DNA of 63,395 nt from DATDAW01 sp036524675 (GTDB taxonomy: Bacteria; Verrucomicrobiota; Verrucomicrobiia; Chthoniobacterales; DASVRZ01): the NCBI GenBank assembly GCA_036524675.1, contig DATDBU010000053.1:1-63395 (forward strand), read 5' to 3'. The notes below the pieces were generated by a model. The model searched no databases and was not told the DNA's origin. It saw only the letters and a program-made list of their open reading frames with translations. Positions 46,190 to 55,011 of the stretch are shown here, piece by piece. The position numbers were made by a program, and so were the translations under genes. Each line of letters opens with the position of its first letter. The stretch's first letter is position 1.

Positions 46190-47980
46190 ATGACCTACTG
46201 CCCGAGTCCATACACGTATCAGCGGCGCGTAAGCCGCGAAATCCATGCCGGGAACGTCGCAATCGGCGGAAAAAATCCGATTCGTGTCCAGTCCATGATT
46301 ACCTGTGACACGATGGACACCGAAGCGTCTATCCAGCAGACTCTCGACCTTGCGGCGGTCGGTTGCGAGATCGTCCGAATTACGGCGCCCACCGTCAAGG
46401 ACGCAGCCAACCTGCAGCACATCAAGGCCGGACTGCGTGCATCGGATTGCCATGTGCCTATCGTTGCGGACATCCACTTCAAGCCCGAAGCCGCAATGGA
46501 AGCGGCGAAATGGGTTGAAAAAGTCCGGGTCAATCCCGGCAATTATGCGGACTCCAAGAAGTTCAAAATCATCGACTACACGGACGAGCAATACGCAGCC
46601 GAACTGGAACGTATCCGCGAGCGTTTTTCGCCTCTGGTAAGGTTCTGCAAGGAAAACGGCGTCGCAATGCGCATTGGGACCAATCACGGCTCACTCAGCG
46701 ATCGGATTATGAACCGTTACGGCGATACGCCGCTCGGCATGGTGGAAAGCGCGCTCGAGTTTGCCCGGATCGCGCGCGACTTGGGCTACCATGAGTTCGT
46801 TTTTTCCATGAAAGCCAGCAACCCGAAGGTGATGATTCAAGCCTATCGCTTGCTCGTCGCGCGACTTGAGGAGGAGGGTGATGATTGGAACTATCCGATC
46901 CATCTGGGCGTTACGGAAGCGGGAGACGGGGAAGACGGGCGCATCAAATCGGCCATTGGAATCGGTTCGCTGCTCAATGATGGCATCGGAGACACGATCC
47001 GGGTTTCACTGACAGAAGACAGCGTTCACGAAATCCCTGTCGCGAAGGCGCTTGTGACCTTCTACAATGAGCTCACGCAAGTTGCTACTCGGTCAACAAA
47101 CTCATTTAATGATGCACCGATTTACGATCCTTTTTCCTATCGACGCCGCGCTACGGAGAGGGTCGAAATCGACGGCGTTCCGCTCGGCGGCGAGGAAACA
47201 ATTCGTGTCTTTACCACCCAGAAAAACTGGGATGCTCTGGCCCATAAAATCGACAAATTAGGCGACTACCAGCCGGAAATCATCCTCGAAAAGGCGGGCA
47301 TCATCGAAGTCGACCCGCGCGACGCGGATGCCGTTGCCAGGATCAATGCCCTCCCCTCGCCCGTCCCGGTAACCGTTGCCGATAACATCTCGATCCCGGT
47401 CATCCCGGCATACCGCCTTCTTTCCGGCCGCCTTGATGAGCGACATCCCATCTTGCTCAAGGACATCCTTTCGCCCGGTCAGAATGATCGGGGCGATTTC
47501 CTTGACACACTCCTTTCTTCATCCACCAGAGTCGGTTCCTTGCTCTGCGACGGTATCGGCGACGCGGTCCTTATTCGTGGCGAAGAAGCACCTGGGCAGT
47601 CGTTGCGTCTCAGTTACAACATCCTGCAGGCGGCTGGTGCCCGGATTTTTAAAACCGATTATGTCGCGTGCCCAAGTTGCGGCCGCACGCTGTTTAATCT
47701 CCAAACCACGACTGCGAAAATCAAAGCGGCGACGGTCCACCTGAAAGGCGTTAAAATCGCGATTATGGGCTGCATCGTCAACGGTCCAGGCGAAATGGCC
47801 GATGCTGACTTCGGTTATGTCGGCGGCGCCCCTGGCAAGGTCAATCTCTACGTCGGAAAGACGCCTGTTAAGTTTAACATCCCCGAAATCGAAGCGGTCG
47901 ACCGCCTTAAGGACCTGATCCGCGAGCATGGCAAATGGGTGGAGCCACCCCCGGAAGTCTCTGCACTGGCCCCTGTGTGA
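46190..47980 (+). CDS. ispG: 4-hydroxy-3-methylbut-2-enyl diphosphate synthase, long form
   Basis: 596 aa from ATG 46190; the upstream 11 codons are unlike the family. VQSMITCDTMDTEASIQQ, RVNPGNYAD and IGTNHGSLSDRI lie in the TIM barrel. The 4Fe-4S domain near the C-terminus has CPSCGRTLF and MGCIVNGPGE. About 200-250 extra residues between barrel and Fe-S domain make this the large form known from Chlamydiae, Bacteroidetes and plastids, against about 370 aa in E. coli. Penultimate MEP-pathway step. Confidence 0.96.
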   Translation: MTYCPSPYTYQRRVSREIHAGNVAIGGKNPIRVQSMITCDTMDTEASIQQTLDLAAVGCEIVRITAPTVKDAANLQHIKAGLRASDCHVPIVADIHFKPEAAMEAAKWVEKVRVNPGNYADSKKFKIIDYTDEQYAAELERIRERFSPLVRFCKENGVAMRIGTNHGSLSDRIMNRYGDTPLGMVESALEFARIARDLGYHEFVFSMKASNPKVMIQAYRLLVARLEEEGDDWNYPIHLGVTEAGDGEDGRIKSAIGIGSLLNDGIGDTIRVSLTEDSVHEIPVAKALVTFYNELTQVATRSTNSFNDAPIYDPFSYRRRATERVEIDGVPLGGEETIRVFTTQKNWDALAHKIDKLGDYQPEIILEKAGIIEVDPRDADAVARINALPSPVPVTVADNISIPVIPAYRLLSGRLDERHPILLKDILSPGQNDRGDFLDTLLSSSTRVGSLLCDGIGDAVLIRGEEAPGQSLRLSYNILQAAGARIFKTDYVACPSCGRTLFNLQTTTAKIKAATVHLKGVKIAIMGCIVNGPGEMADADFGYVGGAPGKVNLYVGKTPVKFNIPEIEAVDRLKDLIREHGKWVEPPPEVSALAPV

Positions 47981-48138
47981 CTTCGTAGTCCATCGGCTCG
48001 TCGGTGGGCCCCCGTGTAAAACGTGTGGCTGCTTGGTTCTACCTTTGGGATGACGTCACAACGCGTTCGAAAAACTTGGTGACTTGTCCGCAACTCGCGC
48101 TTGATTCCCCCGACACGGGGCGATAACACTGGCGCATA

Positions 48139-49287
48139 ATGTCTGCTGATCCCTCGTCCACTTATTCGCGCAAAAATCCGTTTCCGGCAAAACTCGTCAC
48201 GAACCGCAAACTCACGTTGCCAGGATCGGAAAAAGAGACGCGACATTTTGAGATTTCCCTTGCCGGATCGGGGGTCGCTTATGAAGTTGGCGATTCGCTG
48301 GGTGTCTTCGCGCTGAACGATCCGGCGTTGGCGGACGAAATCATTGCCAAACTGCATCTTACCGGATCGGAGACCGTCAATGGAGCGGATGGACAGCCGA
48401 CAACGCTTCGACAGGCGCTTATTAAGGACTACATCATCACCCAGCCATCCAAGCAGTTTTTGGAGGCTGTCCGGGATAAAGCCGAAGGGACGTCCGTCCT
48501 CCACGATCTGTTGAAACCGGATCGCAAGCAGGAATTGGAGAAATTCCTTTGGGGCCTCGAGATTATCGATTTCCTCGTCGACCATCCGTCCGTGCACTTT
48601 ACCGCGGAGGAATTTGTTGCCGTGTTGCGGAAGCTCCAACCGCGTTTGTATTCGATTTCGTCGAGTCTAAAAGCGCATCCGGAACAAGTACACCTGACCG
48701 TCGCAGCCGTGCGCTACACGTCCAACGAGCGCCAGCGAAAAGGTGTCGCTTCCACGTTTCTCGCGGATCGCGTCGATGACAATACGCCCGTGCCTATTTT
48801 CGTGCATTCGGCAAAGGGCTTCCGGCTGCCGGAAGATCTTTCGACGCCGGTCATCATGGTGGGACCCGGGACGGGCATTGCACCATTCCGAGCGATGATG
48901 CAGGAACGCAAGGCGACGGAGGCGACCGGTAAAAACTGGCTGTTCTTCGGCGAACAACGCTCGGAGGTCGATTTTTTCTACAAGGAAGAATGGGAAGCGT
49001 ATCAAGCGGAGGGTATTCTGACAAAGCTTACGACGGCGTTTTCACGCGATCAGGAGCACAAGCTGTATGTCCAGCATCGGTTGTTGGAAAATTCTGCGGA
49101 GGTCTGGGCTTGGCTGGAGGAAGGAGCGCACTTTTTCGTCTGCGGCGACGGTCAGCGCATGGCGAAGGATGTCGATCTTGCGCTGCATCACATTGTCGAA
49201 CGCGAAGGCGGCAGGACACCCGAAGAAGCAGCCGTTTACGTAGAACAGCTCAAGAAAGCGAAACGTTACAAGCGAGACGTCTATTGA
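48139..49287 (+). CDS. Sulfite reductase flavoprotein-like (FAD/NADPH domains only)
   Basis: 382 aa. It starts directly with the connecting/FAD domain (NPFPAKLVTNRKLTLPGSEKETRHFEISL), then the FAD motif RLYSISSS at about 174-181, NADPH motifs GPGTGIAPFRAM and FFGEQRSEVDFFY, FVCGDGQRMAKDVD, and the terminal aromatic Tyr. The FMN-binding flavodoxin domain of CysJ is absent. It probably passes electrons from NADPH to a ferredoxin, flavodoxin or sulfite reductase not encoded nearby. Confidence 0.9.
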   Translation: MSADPSSTYSRKNPFPAKLVTNRKLTLPGSEKETRHFEISLAGSGVAYEVGDSLGVFALNDPALADEIIAKLHLTGSETVNGADGQPTTLRQALIKDYIITQPSKQFLEAVRDKAEGTSVLHDLLKPDRKQELEKFLWGLEIIDFLVDHPSVHFTAEEFVAVLRKLQPRLYSISSSLKAHPEQVHLTVAAVRYTSNERQRKGVASTFLADRVDDNTPVPIFVHSAKGFRLPEDLSTPVIMVGPGTGIAPFRAMMQERKATEATGKNWLFFGEQRSEVDFFYKEEWEAYQAEGILTKLTTAFSRDQEHKLYVQHRLLENSAEVWAWLEEGAHFFVCGDGQRMAKDVDLALHHIVEREGGRTPEEAAVYVEQLKKAKRYKRDVY

Positions 49288-49343
49288 GAGGCCGTTCTCG
49301 GTCCTTCAAACGCAAAGACTGCGGATTTTCCGCTTTTCCCGGG

Positions 49344-49370
49344 CAATTGCAATGATTCCAATTGCAATTG
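49344..49370. promoter_or_regulatory. 10-bp perfect inverted repeat upstream of rplS
   Basis: CAATTGCAAT (49344-49353), 7-nt loop, ATTGCAATTG (49361-49370). It ends 65 bp before the rplS start. It could be an operator or an RNA hairpin in the rplS leader; AT-rich and without a T tract, so not a terminator. Confidence 0.5.
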
Positions 49371-49433
49371 TAGCGAAACCGGTTATCCGTCTTTCCCCTT
49401 TTTCAAATCGCCCAACCCGGAGACGACATTATC

Positions 49434-49784
49434 ATGAGCAGCATTATCCAGAAAATCGAATCGGAGCAGTTTAAGCAGACACTTACCCCGTTTAACGTGG
49501 GCGATAGCGTCCGGGTTCACACTCGCGTCGTGGAAGGCGAAAAGGAACGCATCCAGATTTTCTCCGGTATCGTCATCGGCCGCAAAGGCACCGGACTCAA
49601 TTCGATGTTCACCGTGCGCCGGATTTCATACGGCGAAGGTGTCGAACGTGTTTTTCCTGTCCATTCGCCTCGCGTCGCCAAGATCGAGGTCGAAAGACCC
49701 GGCAGCGTCCGTCGCGCCAAACTCAATTATCTCCGCAACCGCAAAGGCAAGCAGGCCATGGCGGTTAAAGACAAGACTGCCTGA
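49434..49784 (+). CDS. rplS: 50S ribosomal protein L19
   Basis: 116 aa: FNVGDSVRVHTRVVEGEKER, QIFSGIVIGRKGTGLNSMFTVRRISYGEGVERVFPVHSP, VERPGSVRRAKLNYLRNRKGK. It lies at the 30S-50S interface. Stand-alone: rimM and trmD, its usual neighbours, are absent. Confidence 0.97.
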   Translation: MSSIIQKIESEQFKQTLTPFNVGDSVRVHTRVVEGEKERIQIFSGIVIGRKGTGLNSMFTVRRISYGEGVERVFPVHSPRVAKIEVERPGSVRRAKLNYLRNRKGKQAMAVKDKTA

Positions 49785-49934
49785 ACTTCTTTGCAGCAAC
49801 CTCTCCGGAGGAGTCTTCAGGAAATATTCGAATGGATTGGCCGTCGGCAGCCTCCTGAGCTGTGCCCTATTGCGGACAATCTCGCCTCCAAACTGCTTTT
49901 GCTGCCACAGTCGACTCAGGCGTTGCTTGCGCCC

Positions 49935-50519
49935 ATGAGTAACAATGAATCCCAGCGCCATCGTTTTCCTTTCAAACGGTTCGCGAAGTTTCTTTTTGCA
50001 GCCGCCCTTGCGTGCCTTTGTGCCGGCTGTGCCGAGACCGGACTCGACAAAGACACAGGTCTGGCGATCGCGCGAAGAAAATCGGCCCCGGTCGGTCCGC
50101 CGCGCGTGCACTGGACGGTTAAAACCACCGCTTATAATCACGGAGAGGCCGGGGATGGCGGTCATGCGAGACGCAACGCCGTCGGGGGTCTTTTGCAATC
50201 CGGCACCTTAAATAGCGCTTCCGCCGATTGGTCCCGTTACCCGCTTGGCACCATTTTTTACTCCCCTGACACGGGCCGCAAATACATCATCGACGACTAC
50301 GGCTCAGCGCTTGTCGGCACGGACACGATCGATCTTTACATGCCGACCATGGGACAGATGCACAATTGGGGTGTCCGACGAATCCAGGTTGAAGTGATCA
50401 AGTGGGGTGACCGGGATGAGAGTCTAAAAATACTCCGCCCACGTGCACGGTACGGGTACATCCGGAGAATGGTCGCTTCTCTTGAAAAAAGTACTGAGCG
50501 TTTTCCAAAACGGGGCTAG
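49935..50519 (+). CDS. 3D-domain lipoprotein
   Basis: 194 aa from ATG 49935. Basic N-terminus, hydrophobic stretch and lipobox LCAGC (Cys at about 31). The C-terminal domain (TTAYN near 70, then YIIDDYGSALVGTDTIDLYMP with the conserved Asp residues) is the 3D domain, a double-psi beta-barrel shared by MltA and Rpf/YuiC-type peptidoglycan enzymes. It is probably a periplasmic cell-wall-modifying lipoprotein; activity not demonstrated. The longer frame to 49791 has no signal peptide and is rejected. Confidence 0.82.
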   Translation: MSNNESQRHRFPFKRFAKFLFAAALACLCAGCAETGLDKDTGLAIARRKSAPVGPPRVHWTVKTTAYNHGEAGDGGHARRNAVGGLLQSGTLNSASADWSRYPLGTIFYSPDTGRKYIIDDYGSALVGTDTIDLYMPTMGQMHNWGVRRIQVEVIKWGDRDESLKILRPRARYGYIRRMVASLEKSTERFPKRG

Positions 50520-50567
50520 ACAAGTAGGCGCTCTCTCAGATTTCATCATCCATTCACTGATCCAAGC

Positions 50568-51539
50568 ATGAAAATCCTTGTTACCGGCGGTGCCGGATAT
50601 GTCGGAAGTATCTGTGTTGAACAAATGATCAATGCCGGACACGAAATTACCGTGTTCGACAATCTTACTGAAGGCCACGGACGCGCTGTTCATCCGAAAG
50701 CCACCTTTGTCAAAGGCGACCTCGCGAACCCCTCCGAGATTGATGCCGCGATTGCTGCCGCCAAGCCGGAAGCCGTCATGCACTTCGCCGCCAACGCTCT
50801 GGTCGGCGAATCGATGACCAATCCGTCGAAATACTTTCTCAACAACGTCGCAGGCGGTGTCCATCTCCTCGACGGCATGGTTAAGAACGGCGTCAAACGC
50901 TTCGTTTTTTCCTCCACCTGCGCCACGTTCGGCGTCCCGGAGAGCATCCCGATTCACGAAGGCTTGCCCCAAAATCCGATCAATCCTTACGGCGAGTCCA
51001 AGCTTCTTTTTGAGAAAGTCCTCCGCTGGTATGGCGAAATCTTTGACATCACCTTCGTCGCGCTCCGCTACTTCAACGTCGCTGGCGCTACTGAGGCATA
51101 CGGCGAGGATCATCGCATCGAGACCCACCTCATCCCCAACGTTCTTAAAGTTGCTCTGGGTCAAAAAGATCACGTCGAGATCTACGGCACCGACTATCCA
51201 ACACCGGACGGGACCTGCATCCGCGACTACATCCATCTGCTCGATCTCGCGCAGGCGCACATTCTCGCCCTGAACGCTCCAAAAAGCGCTTTCTACAACC
51301 TTGGCACCGGCGGCGGGACCTCGGTTCGCGAAGTCATCAACGCTTGCGAAAAAGTCACGGGCAAACCGATTAAAGTGGTCGAAAAACCGCGTCGCGCCGG
51401 CGATCCCCCTCGTCTCATCGCGAGCTCCGAAAAAATCGAGGCCGAACTCGGTTGGAAGCCTCAGTACCAGAATATCGAGACCATCGTGGCAAGTGCCTGG
51501 AAGTGGCACGTAAAAAATCCGCACGGCTACGGAGATTAA
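50568..51539 (+). CDS. galE: UDP-glucose 4-epimerase
   Basis: 323 aa extended SDR. GGAGYVGSICVEQ for NAD, DNLTEGH, HFAANALVGESMTNP, the catalytic SST (FVFSSTCATFG) and Y-x-x-x-K (YGESKLLFEK), and RDYIHLLDLAQAH. It interconverts UDP-glucose and UDP-galactose for envelope sugars. Slightly shorter than E. coli (338). Monocistronic. Confidence 0.95.
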   Translation: MKILVTGGAGYVGSICVEQMINAGHEITVFDNLTEGHGRAVHPKATFVKGDLANPSEIDAAIAAAKPEAVMHFAANALVGESMTNPSKYFLNNVAGGVHLLDGMVKNGVKRFVFSSTCATFGVPESIPIHEGLPQNPINPYGESKLLFEKVLRWYGEIFDITFVALRYFNVAGATEAYGEDHRIETHLIPNVLKVALGQKDHVEIYGTDYPTPDGTCIRDYIHLLDLAQAHILALNAPKSAFYNLGTGGGTSVREVINACEKVTGKPIKVVEKPRRAGDPPRLIASSEKIEAELGWKPQYQNIETIVASAWKWHVKNPHGYGD

Positions 51540-51680
51540 TTCGTCCGTCCGATGAAGGTAGTGGCCTGACCTCCGACCGAATCCGACCAGGGGCAGGCCA
51601 ATGCTAGCAAATTAAATAAACCAGCGGCCTTTTTTTGAATGGGTCGCTGGAGAAAACAGGGAGCCAGCTCGTGCTCTTTG

Positions 51681-52514
51681 TTAAAGCTTCCGAAGGTCGG
51701 GTCCATGGAAGCCGCGAAATTCATGAATCCGTCTCCGAATTTCGTGAATCGCCTGCCGCATAGCTGGGCTATTGGCAGCCAGAATTTTAACAGTCAATCC
51801 TCCCCCGCACAATCGGCTGGCTCCGACCCACACATCTCCACTCTGGAGAGCCGTTATTCGTTTCAGGATATCCGAAGCGCCATCCGCTTTGCCGCCAATC
51901 CAGAAGAGGCTCCCGTAGTAGGCATTCGGGAAAACCTTTCGCAAGGCATTGAGATTCGGCTTTCCCGGCTCAAGAACGGATCGTTCGCGAACGACCTGCT
52001 TTCTGTCGAGGAACACATCCATCCGCCAGTCCAGCAGCCGGTATTCAAAACTCTCGCCCATCGCGACTCGTCCAGGAGCGACCACGTCGATCCATAACAT
52101 TTCACCGCCCGATTCGATATCCACCCGTGTCCGCTGCGCGCAGGACGCGCCAGCTTGTGGAATGAACATCTCGGGGAAAACCTCCAGTCTTCCCCCTGCC
52201 GCGACAGCAAAATCCTGCGTCAGTTCAATCGTCCCGGCCAGAGTACGATAGGCCCGGCTGGCGCTCGGTGTGGTGAATAGCAAGGACGCGCCAGACTCGA
52301 CTTTCACCTGTGTCTCGACCGAATCGCCTGTAAGCAGGCCCGCGGTCGGATTGACCGCGTTGACCACCAGGGTTTCGCCGTCCAACCATGGCTTGCTCAG
52401 GTGCATCGGCGCCCGGAATGATTGTGAAGTGAGGGTGCTTTTGCCGAGATCATCCAGTCCGCAGACCAGACGCAAATACCCTCTCAATCCGCGCCGCGGA
52501 GTTCCTGGGTTCAT
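51681..52514 (-). CDS. ureD: Urease accessory protein UreD
   Basis: 277 aa. LTSQSFRAPMHLSKPWLDG near the start, GGLLTGD-like TAGLLTGDSVETQVKV, TTPSASRAYR, and RLEVFPEMFIPQAGASCAQR in the middle. It scaffolds UreF and UreG on apo-urease for nickel insertion. It overlaps ureG by 4 nt at its start (last gene of the operon). Confidence 0.92.
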   Translation of the reverse strand: MNPGTPRRGLRGYLRLVCGLDDLGKSTLTSQSFRAPMHLSKPWLDGETLVVNAVNPTAGLLTGDSVETQVKVESGASLLFTTPSASRAYRTLAGTIELTQDFAVAAGGRLEVFPEMFIPQAGASCAQRTRVDIESGGEMLWIDVVAPGRVAMGESFEYRLLDWRMDVFLDRKQVVRERSVLEPGKPNLNALRKVFPNAYYGSLFWIGGKADGASDILKRITALQSGDVWVGASRLCGGGLTVKILAANSPAMRQAIHEIRRRIHEFRGFHGPDLRKL

Positions 52515-53116
52515 GAAAACAACACTTCGCGCCGCAGCCAGGCGAGTAGTTCGTCCTTGCCCTTCTCGCTCCGCAAATCGGCGAAAAGAAACGGTCGTTC
52601 CCCCCGCATCAGCTTCGCATCCCGCGCCATCACTTCCAGGTCCGCTCCGACAAAGGGCGCAAGCTCGGTTTTATTGATTAAGAGCAAATCGCTATGCCGG
52701 ATGGCGGGACCGCCTTTGCGCGGGATCTTGTCTCCTTCCGCCACGTCGATCACATAGATGAACGACTCCACCAACTCCGGAGAAAACGTCGCCGAAAGAT
52801 TATCCCCACCGCTTTCGATAAGGATCAGCTGGAGATCGGAATGCCGTTTTTCCAGCTCACCTACTGCTGCGAGATTCATCGAAGTGTCATCGCGAATCGC
52901 CGTATGCGGACAGCCACCTGTTTCCACCCCCAACACGCGATCCGCCGCCAGCGCCTCATTGCGCACCAAAAATTCGGCGTCTTCGCGCGTATAAATGTCG
53001 TTCGTCACTACAGCGATGGAAAACTCCTCGCGCAGCCACTGACAAAGTCGCAACACCAGCATGGTTTTCCCCGAGCCCACCGGCCCGCCGATTCCTATGC
53101 GCACAGCACGTTTCAT
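52511..53116 (-). CDS. ureG: Urease accessory GTPase UreG
   Basis: 201 aa from ATG 53116 (MKRAVRIGIGGPVGSGKT); upstream in-frame sequence is rejected. P-loop GPVGSGKT, VVTNDIYTREDAEFL, the nickel motif GVETGGCPHTAIRDD (Cys-Pro-His), LILIESGGDNL and the guanine site NKTEL. It drives GTP-dependent nickel delivery. It starts 84 bp from the divergent antitoxin gene, so it has lost direct contact with ureF. Confidence 0.96.
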   Translation of the reverse strand: MKRAVRIGIGGPVGSGKTMLVLRLCQWLREEFSIAVVTNDIYTREDAEFLVRNEALAADRVLGVETGGCPHTAIRDDTSMNLAAVGELEKRHSDLQLILIESGGDNLSATFSPELVESFIYVIDVAEGDKIPRKGGPAIRHSDLLLINKTELAPFVGADLEVMARDAKLMRGERPFLFADLRSEKGKDELLAWLRREVLFS

Positions 53117-53200
53117 TGAAATGATCAAACAAGACTCATTGCGCGATTGCAACGGCAGACGCGGACTTGCATTGGGAAGGCGGGCACTGATAATTGAACC

Positions 53201-53413
53201 GTGAGTCTGCATCAGTTGAAAACCCAAGCCAAAGAACTCTCCGATGCCGAGCGGAAAGAGCTCATCGGGTATCTCGTGACGCTGGGCCGCAAACGCACAG
53301 CCGAGGACTGGGAGAGAATCGAGGGTAAAATCGCGGACAGCCGTCCCTCAAATTGGATCACAGAAGATAAACTGGACCGAGTATTGAATCTCGAATCCGA
53401 CCGCAGTGAGTGA
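53201..53413 (+). CDS. Putative antitoxin of a RelE/ParE-type pair
   Basis: 70 aa with GTG start, on the strand opposite to the urease genes. The N-terminal helix LKTQAKELSDAERKELIGYL is typical of short antitoxins in such pairs; the C-terminus is acidic. It overlaps the toxin frame by 8 nt, the usual arrangement with antitoxin first. No DNA-binding motif is clear. Confidence 0.65.
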   Translation: MSLHQLKTQAKELSDAERKELIGYLVTLGRKRTAEDWERIEGKIADSRPSNWITEDKLDRVLNLESDRSE

Positions 53414-53666
53414 TTACCGGCTGTTAGTGGATTGGGAAGTGATTGAAAAACTCAATCAACTCCCTCCCGCAAAGCGACGCATTTTCCGGGATGCATTTTT
53501 GCGTATCGCGGCAACACCAGATCGGTTGAGCGATTACCGCGAATCAAATCCCAAAGGAATCACGCTGGATGTTTATCTTTGCCACGGCTTCGCAATCACG
53601 TATTGGATCGATTTTGCAGATCGCCACGTGAAAATACTGGAATTTCAAGTGGCCGAAGGGCCGTGA
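53406..53666 (+). CDS. Putative RelE/ParE-superfamily toxin
   Basis: 86 aa, GTG start. The pattern DWEVIEKLNQLPPAKRRIFRDAFLRIAATPD followed by YLCHGFAITYWIDFADRHVKILEF has the helix-hairpin then beta-sheet layout of ParE/RelE proteins, ending in the core strand. It ends 3 bp from the convergent ureF stop. A ribonuclease or gyrase target cannot be told from the sequence. Confidence 0.65.
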   Translation: MSDYRLLVDWEVIEKLNQLPPAKRRIFRDAFLRIAATPDRLSDYRESNPKGITLDVYLCHGFAITYWIDFADRHVKILEFQVAEGP

Positions 53667-53669
53667 CGC

Positions 53670-54359
53670 TCACGAAATAAACAACCGCTCTTCCGCGAAC
53701 TCATGACGCATTGAGGCAATTTCCAAAAGCGGATTGAAACACCCGGCCTTCTCGCGCGGGACTTCCAACGATTTCGCAATCGCCTCCGGGATTTGCAGAG
53801 TTCCCCCTCTCAACACCCTCTGGCATCCGTCCTGCCCGATTCGGATCAATTTTAGCGCCGCGCTACAAATCGCCGCGATCGATTGATACGCGTACGTTGC
53901 GAGCGCGCCTTCCAAAGGCACGTTCTCCACCCGCGCCTGCAACGCGCAGACAACCAAATGATGCCCCCGCGCTCGACCTTGCTGAATCGCGTCTTCAACC
54001 TCTACCAGCAACGTTGCGTCCGAGATGGCTCGCAACGCCTTCAAACGGCGTCCGCCAATTTGCTTACTGGCTTCCCGAGTTTCATACGCCAGTTTCCACG
54101 CGTCGATCTCCGCGTCGATCTGGCAAAGTTCCTCCAGATTCTCCGCCCCAAGCGCAAACCGAAGGTATGGCAGCTCCATACCAGCAAGCGCCGGAACAAT
54201 CTGCTCTTCGACAAACTCCCGAAGCGTCACCTCATCCCTCACAACACCCAGCCGAACCATTTCCTCAAATCCCAGCGAATGCGCATACGCCCCTGTCGGG
54301 AACAGCGCGTCGGACGTCTGCAGCAAAAACGGCAACCAGCTTAATTCGCTCATTGGCAA
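53670..54359 (-). CDS. ureF: Urease accessory protein UreF
   Basis: 229 aa. LLQTSDALFPTGAYAHSLGFEEMV near the N-terminus, all-helical, and SLEVPREKAGCFNPLLEIASMRHE at the C-terminus. It is the gatekeeper between UreD and UreG in the activation complex. Convergent with the inserted toxin gene. Confidence 0.94.
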   Translation of the reverse strand: MPMSELSWLPFLLQTSDALFPTGAYAHSLGFEEMVRLGVVRDEVTLREFVEEQIVPALAGMELPYLRFALGAENLEELCQIDAEIDAWKLAYETREASKQIGGRRLKALRAISDATLLVEVEDAIQQGRARGHHLVVCALQARVENVPLEGALATYAYQSIAAICSAALKLIRIGQDGCQRVLRGGTLQIPEAIAKSLEVPREKAGCFNPLLEIASMRHEFAEERLFIS

Positions 54360-54440
54360 ATCTTATGGGGACGACAGGCCGCTGGTCTGTCCTCCTCGGG
54401 AAATCCCCGCCTTACCACGAGACAATCCCGTGTCGCCCGG

Positions 54441-54474
54441 TTCTGCCTTTTGCCTTCGACCTTCTGCCTTCAAT
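54441..54474. repeat. Heptamer array between ureE and ureF
   Basis: TTCTGCC, TTTTGCC, TTCGACC, TTCTGCC, then the last codons of ureE: a perfect period-7 run in the ureE-ureF junction. Confidence 0.75.
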
Positions 54475-54916
54475 GGTGGTGCCCGCCCGAAAGTGGATGA
54501 AAAACGGCGTTCACGGCTTGGTAATGGATGTGTTCACGGTCGAAAAGTTGGCGCAGCGCGGGATCATCCACAACGCGCACAAGTCCTTCGGCCACTTCGA
54601 GTTGGAAATGAAGATTGCCAATCACCCAACCAAGGCGGGCGGCTTTCGCGGCCTCGGCCGCTAACTCTACCTCGAGCACAGGTTCGGGTTTCTGCGCAAT
54701 GGCATAAATCGCGGAGTCACTTTCGAAAAACACGTCGCCATCGGCCAATGCATGTTCCAAATCGAAACCGAACTCGGCGCCATTGCTGGCGACACCACGC
54801 CAGCGTCGTTTGGCAAGCGTGAGCCGGTCCACTTCGAGCACGATTCTTTCCCCGTCGGGACGCCAGTGATGAAGGTGATCGTGAATAAGTTGCATCTCAA
54901 CAGGATGAACCGCCAA
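54470..54916 (-). CDS. ureE: Urease nickel chaperone UreE
   Basis: 148 aa, TTG start at 54916 (an ATG 7 codons on at MQLIHDH is an alternative). LEVDRLTLAKRRWRGVASNGAEFGFDL in the peptide-binding domain, ARLGWVIGNLHFQLEV in the nickel-binding domain, and a short C-terminal His tail (GGHHH). Delivers nickel to urease. The start codon lies inside the inverted repeat of the element at 54905-54998. Confidence 0.92.
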   Translation of the reverse strand: MAVHPVEMQLIHDHLHHWRPDGERIVLEVDRLTLAKRRWRGVASNGAEFGFDLEHALADGDVFFESDSAIYAIAQKPEPVLEVELAAEAAKAARLGWVIGNLHFQLEVAEGLVRVVDDPALRQLFDREHIHYQAVNAVFHPLSGGHHH

Positions 54917-54998
54917 GGCGCTAGGACGCCAAGGTCTTGCTTAAAGTCGGAGAACGGTCAGGAAGTTTTCTTCGCGTCTTGGCGCCTTGGCAGTTCAT
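54905..54998. mobile_element. Short inverted-repeat element related to the GxxExxY element (MITE-like)
   Basis: Outer 24 bp at 54905-54928 (ATGAACCGCCAAGGCGCTAG...) and 54975-54998 match as reverse complements at 21 of 24 positions, with a 46-bp unrelated centre. The ends carry the same GAACCGCCAAG-type sequence that bounds the GxxExxY gene 1.8 kb away. It fills the ureC-ureE junction and supplies the ureE start. Confidence 0.7.
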
Positions 54999-55011
54999 TT
55001 TTTTTAGGGTG

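Noticed and set aside
50424..51524. 366-codon ORF antisense to galE
   Set aside because: Entirely overlaps a complete galE with all catalytic motifs; composition typical of shadow frames.
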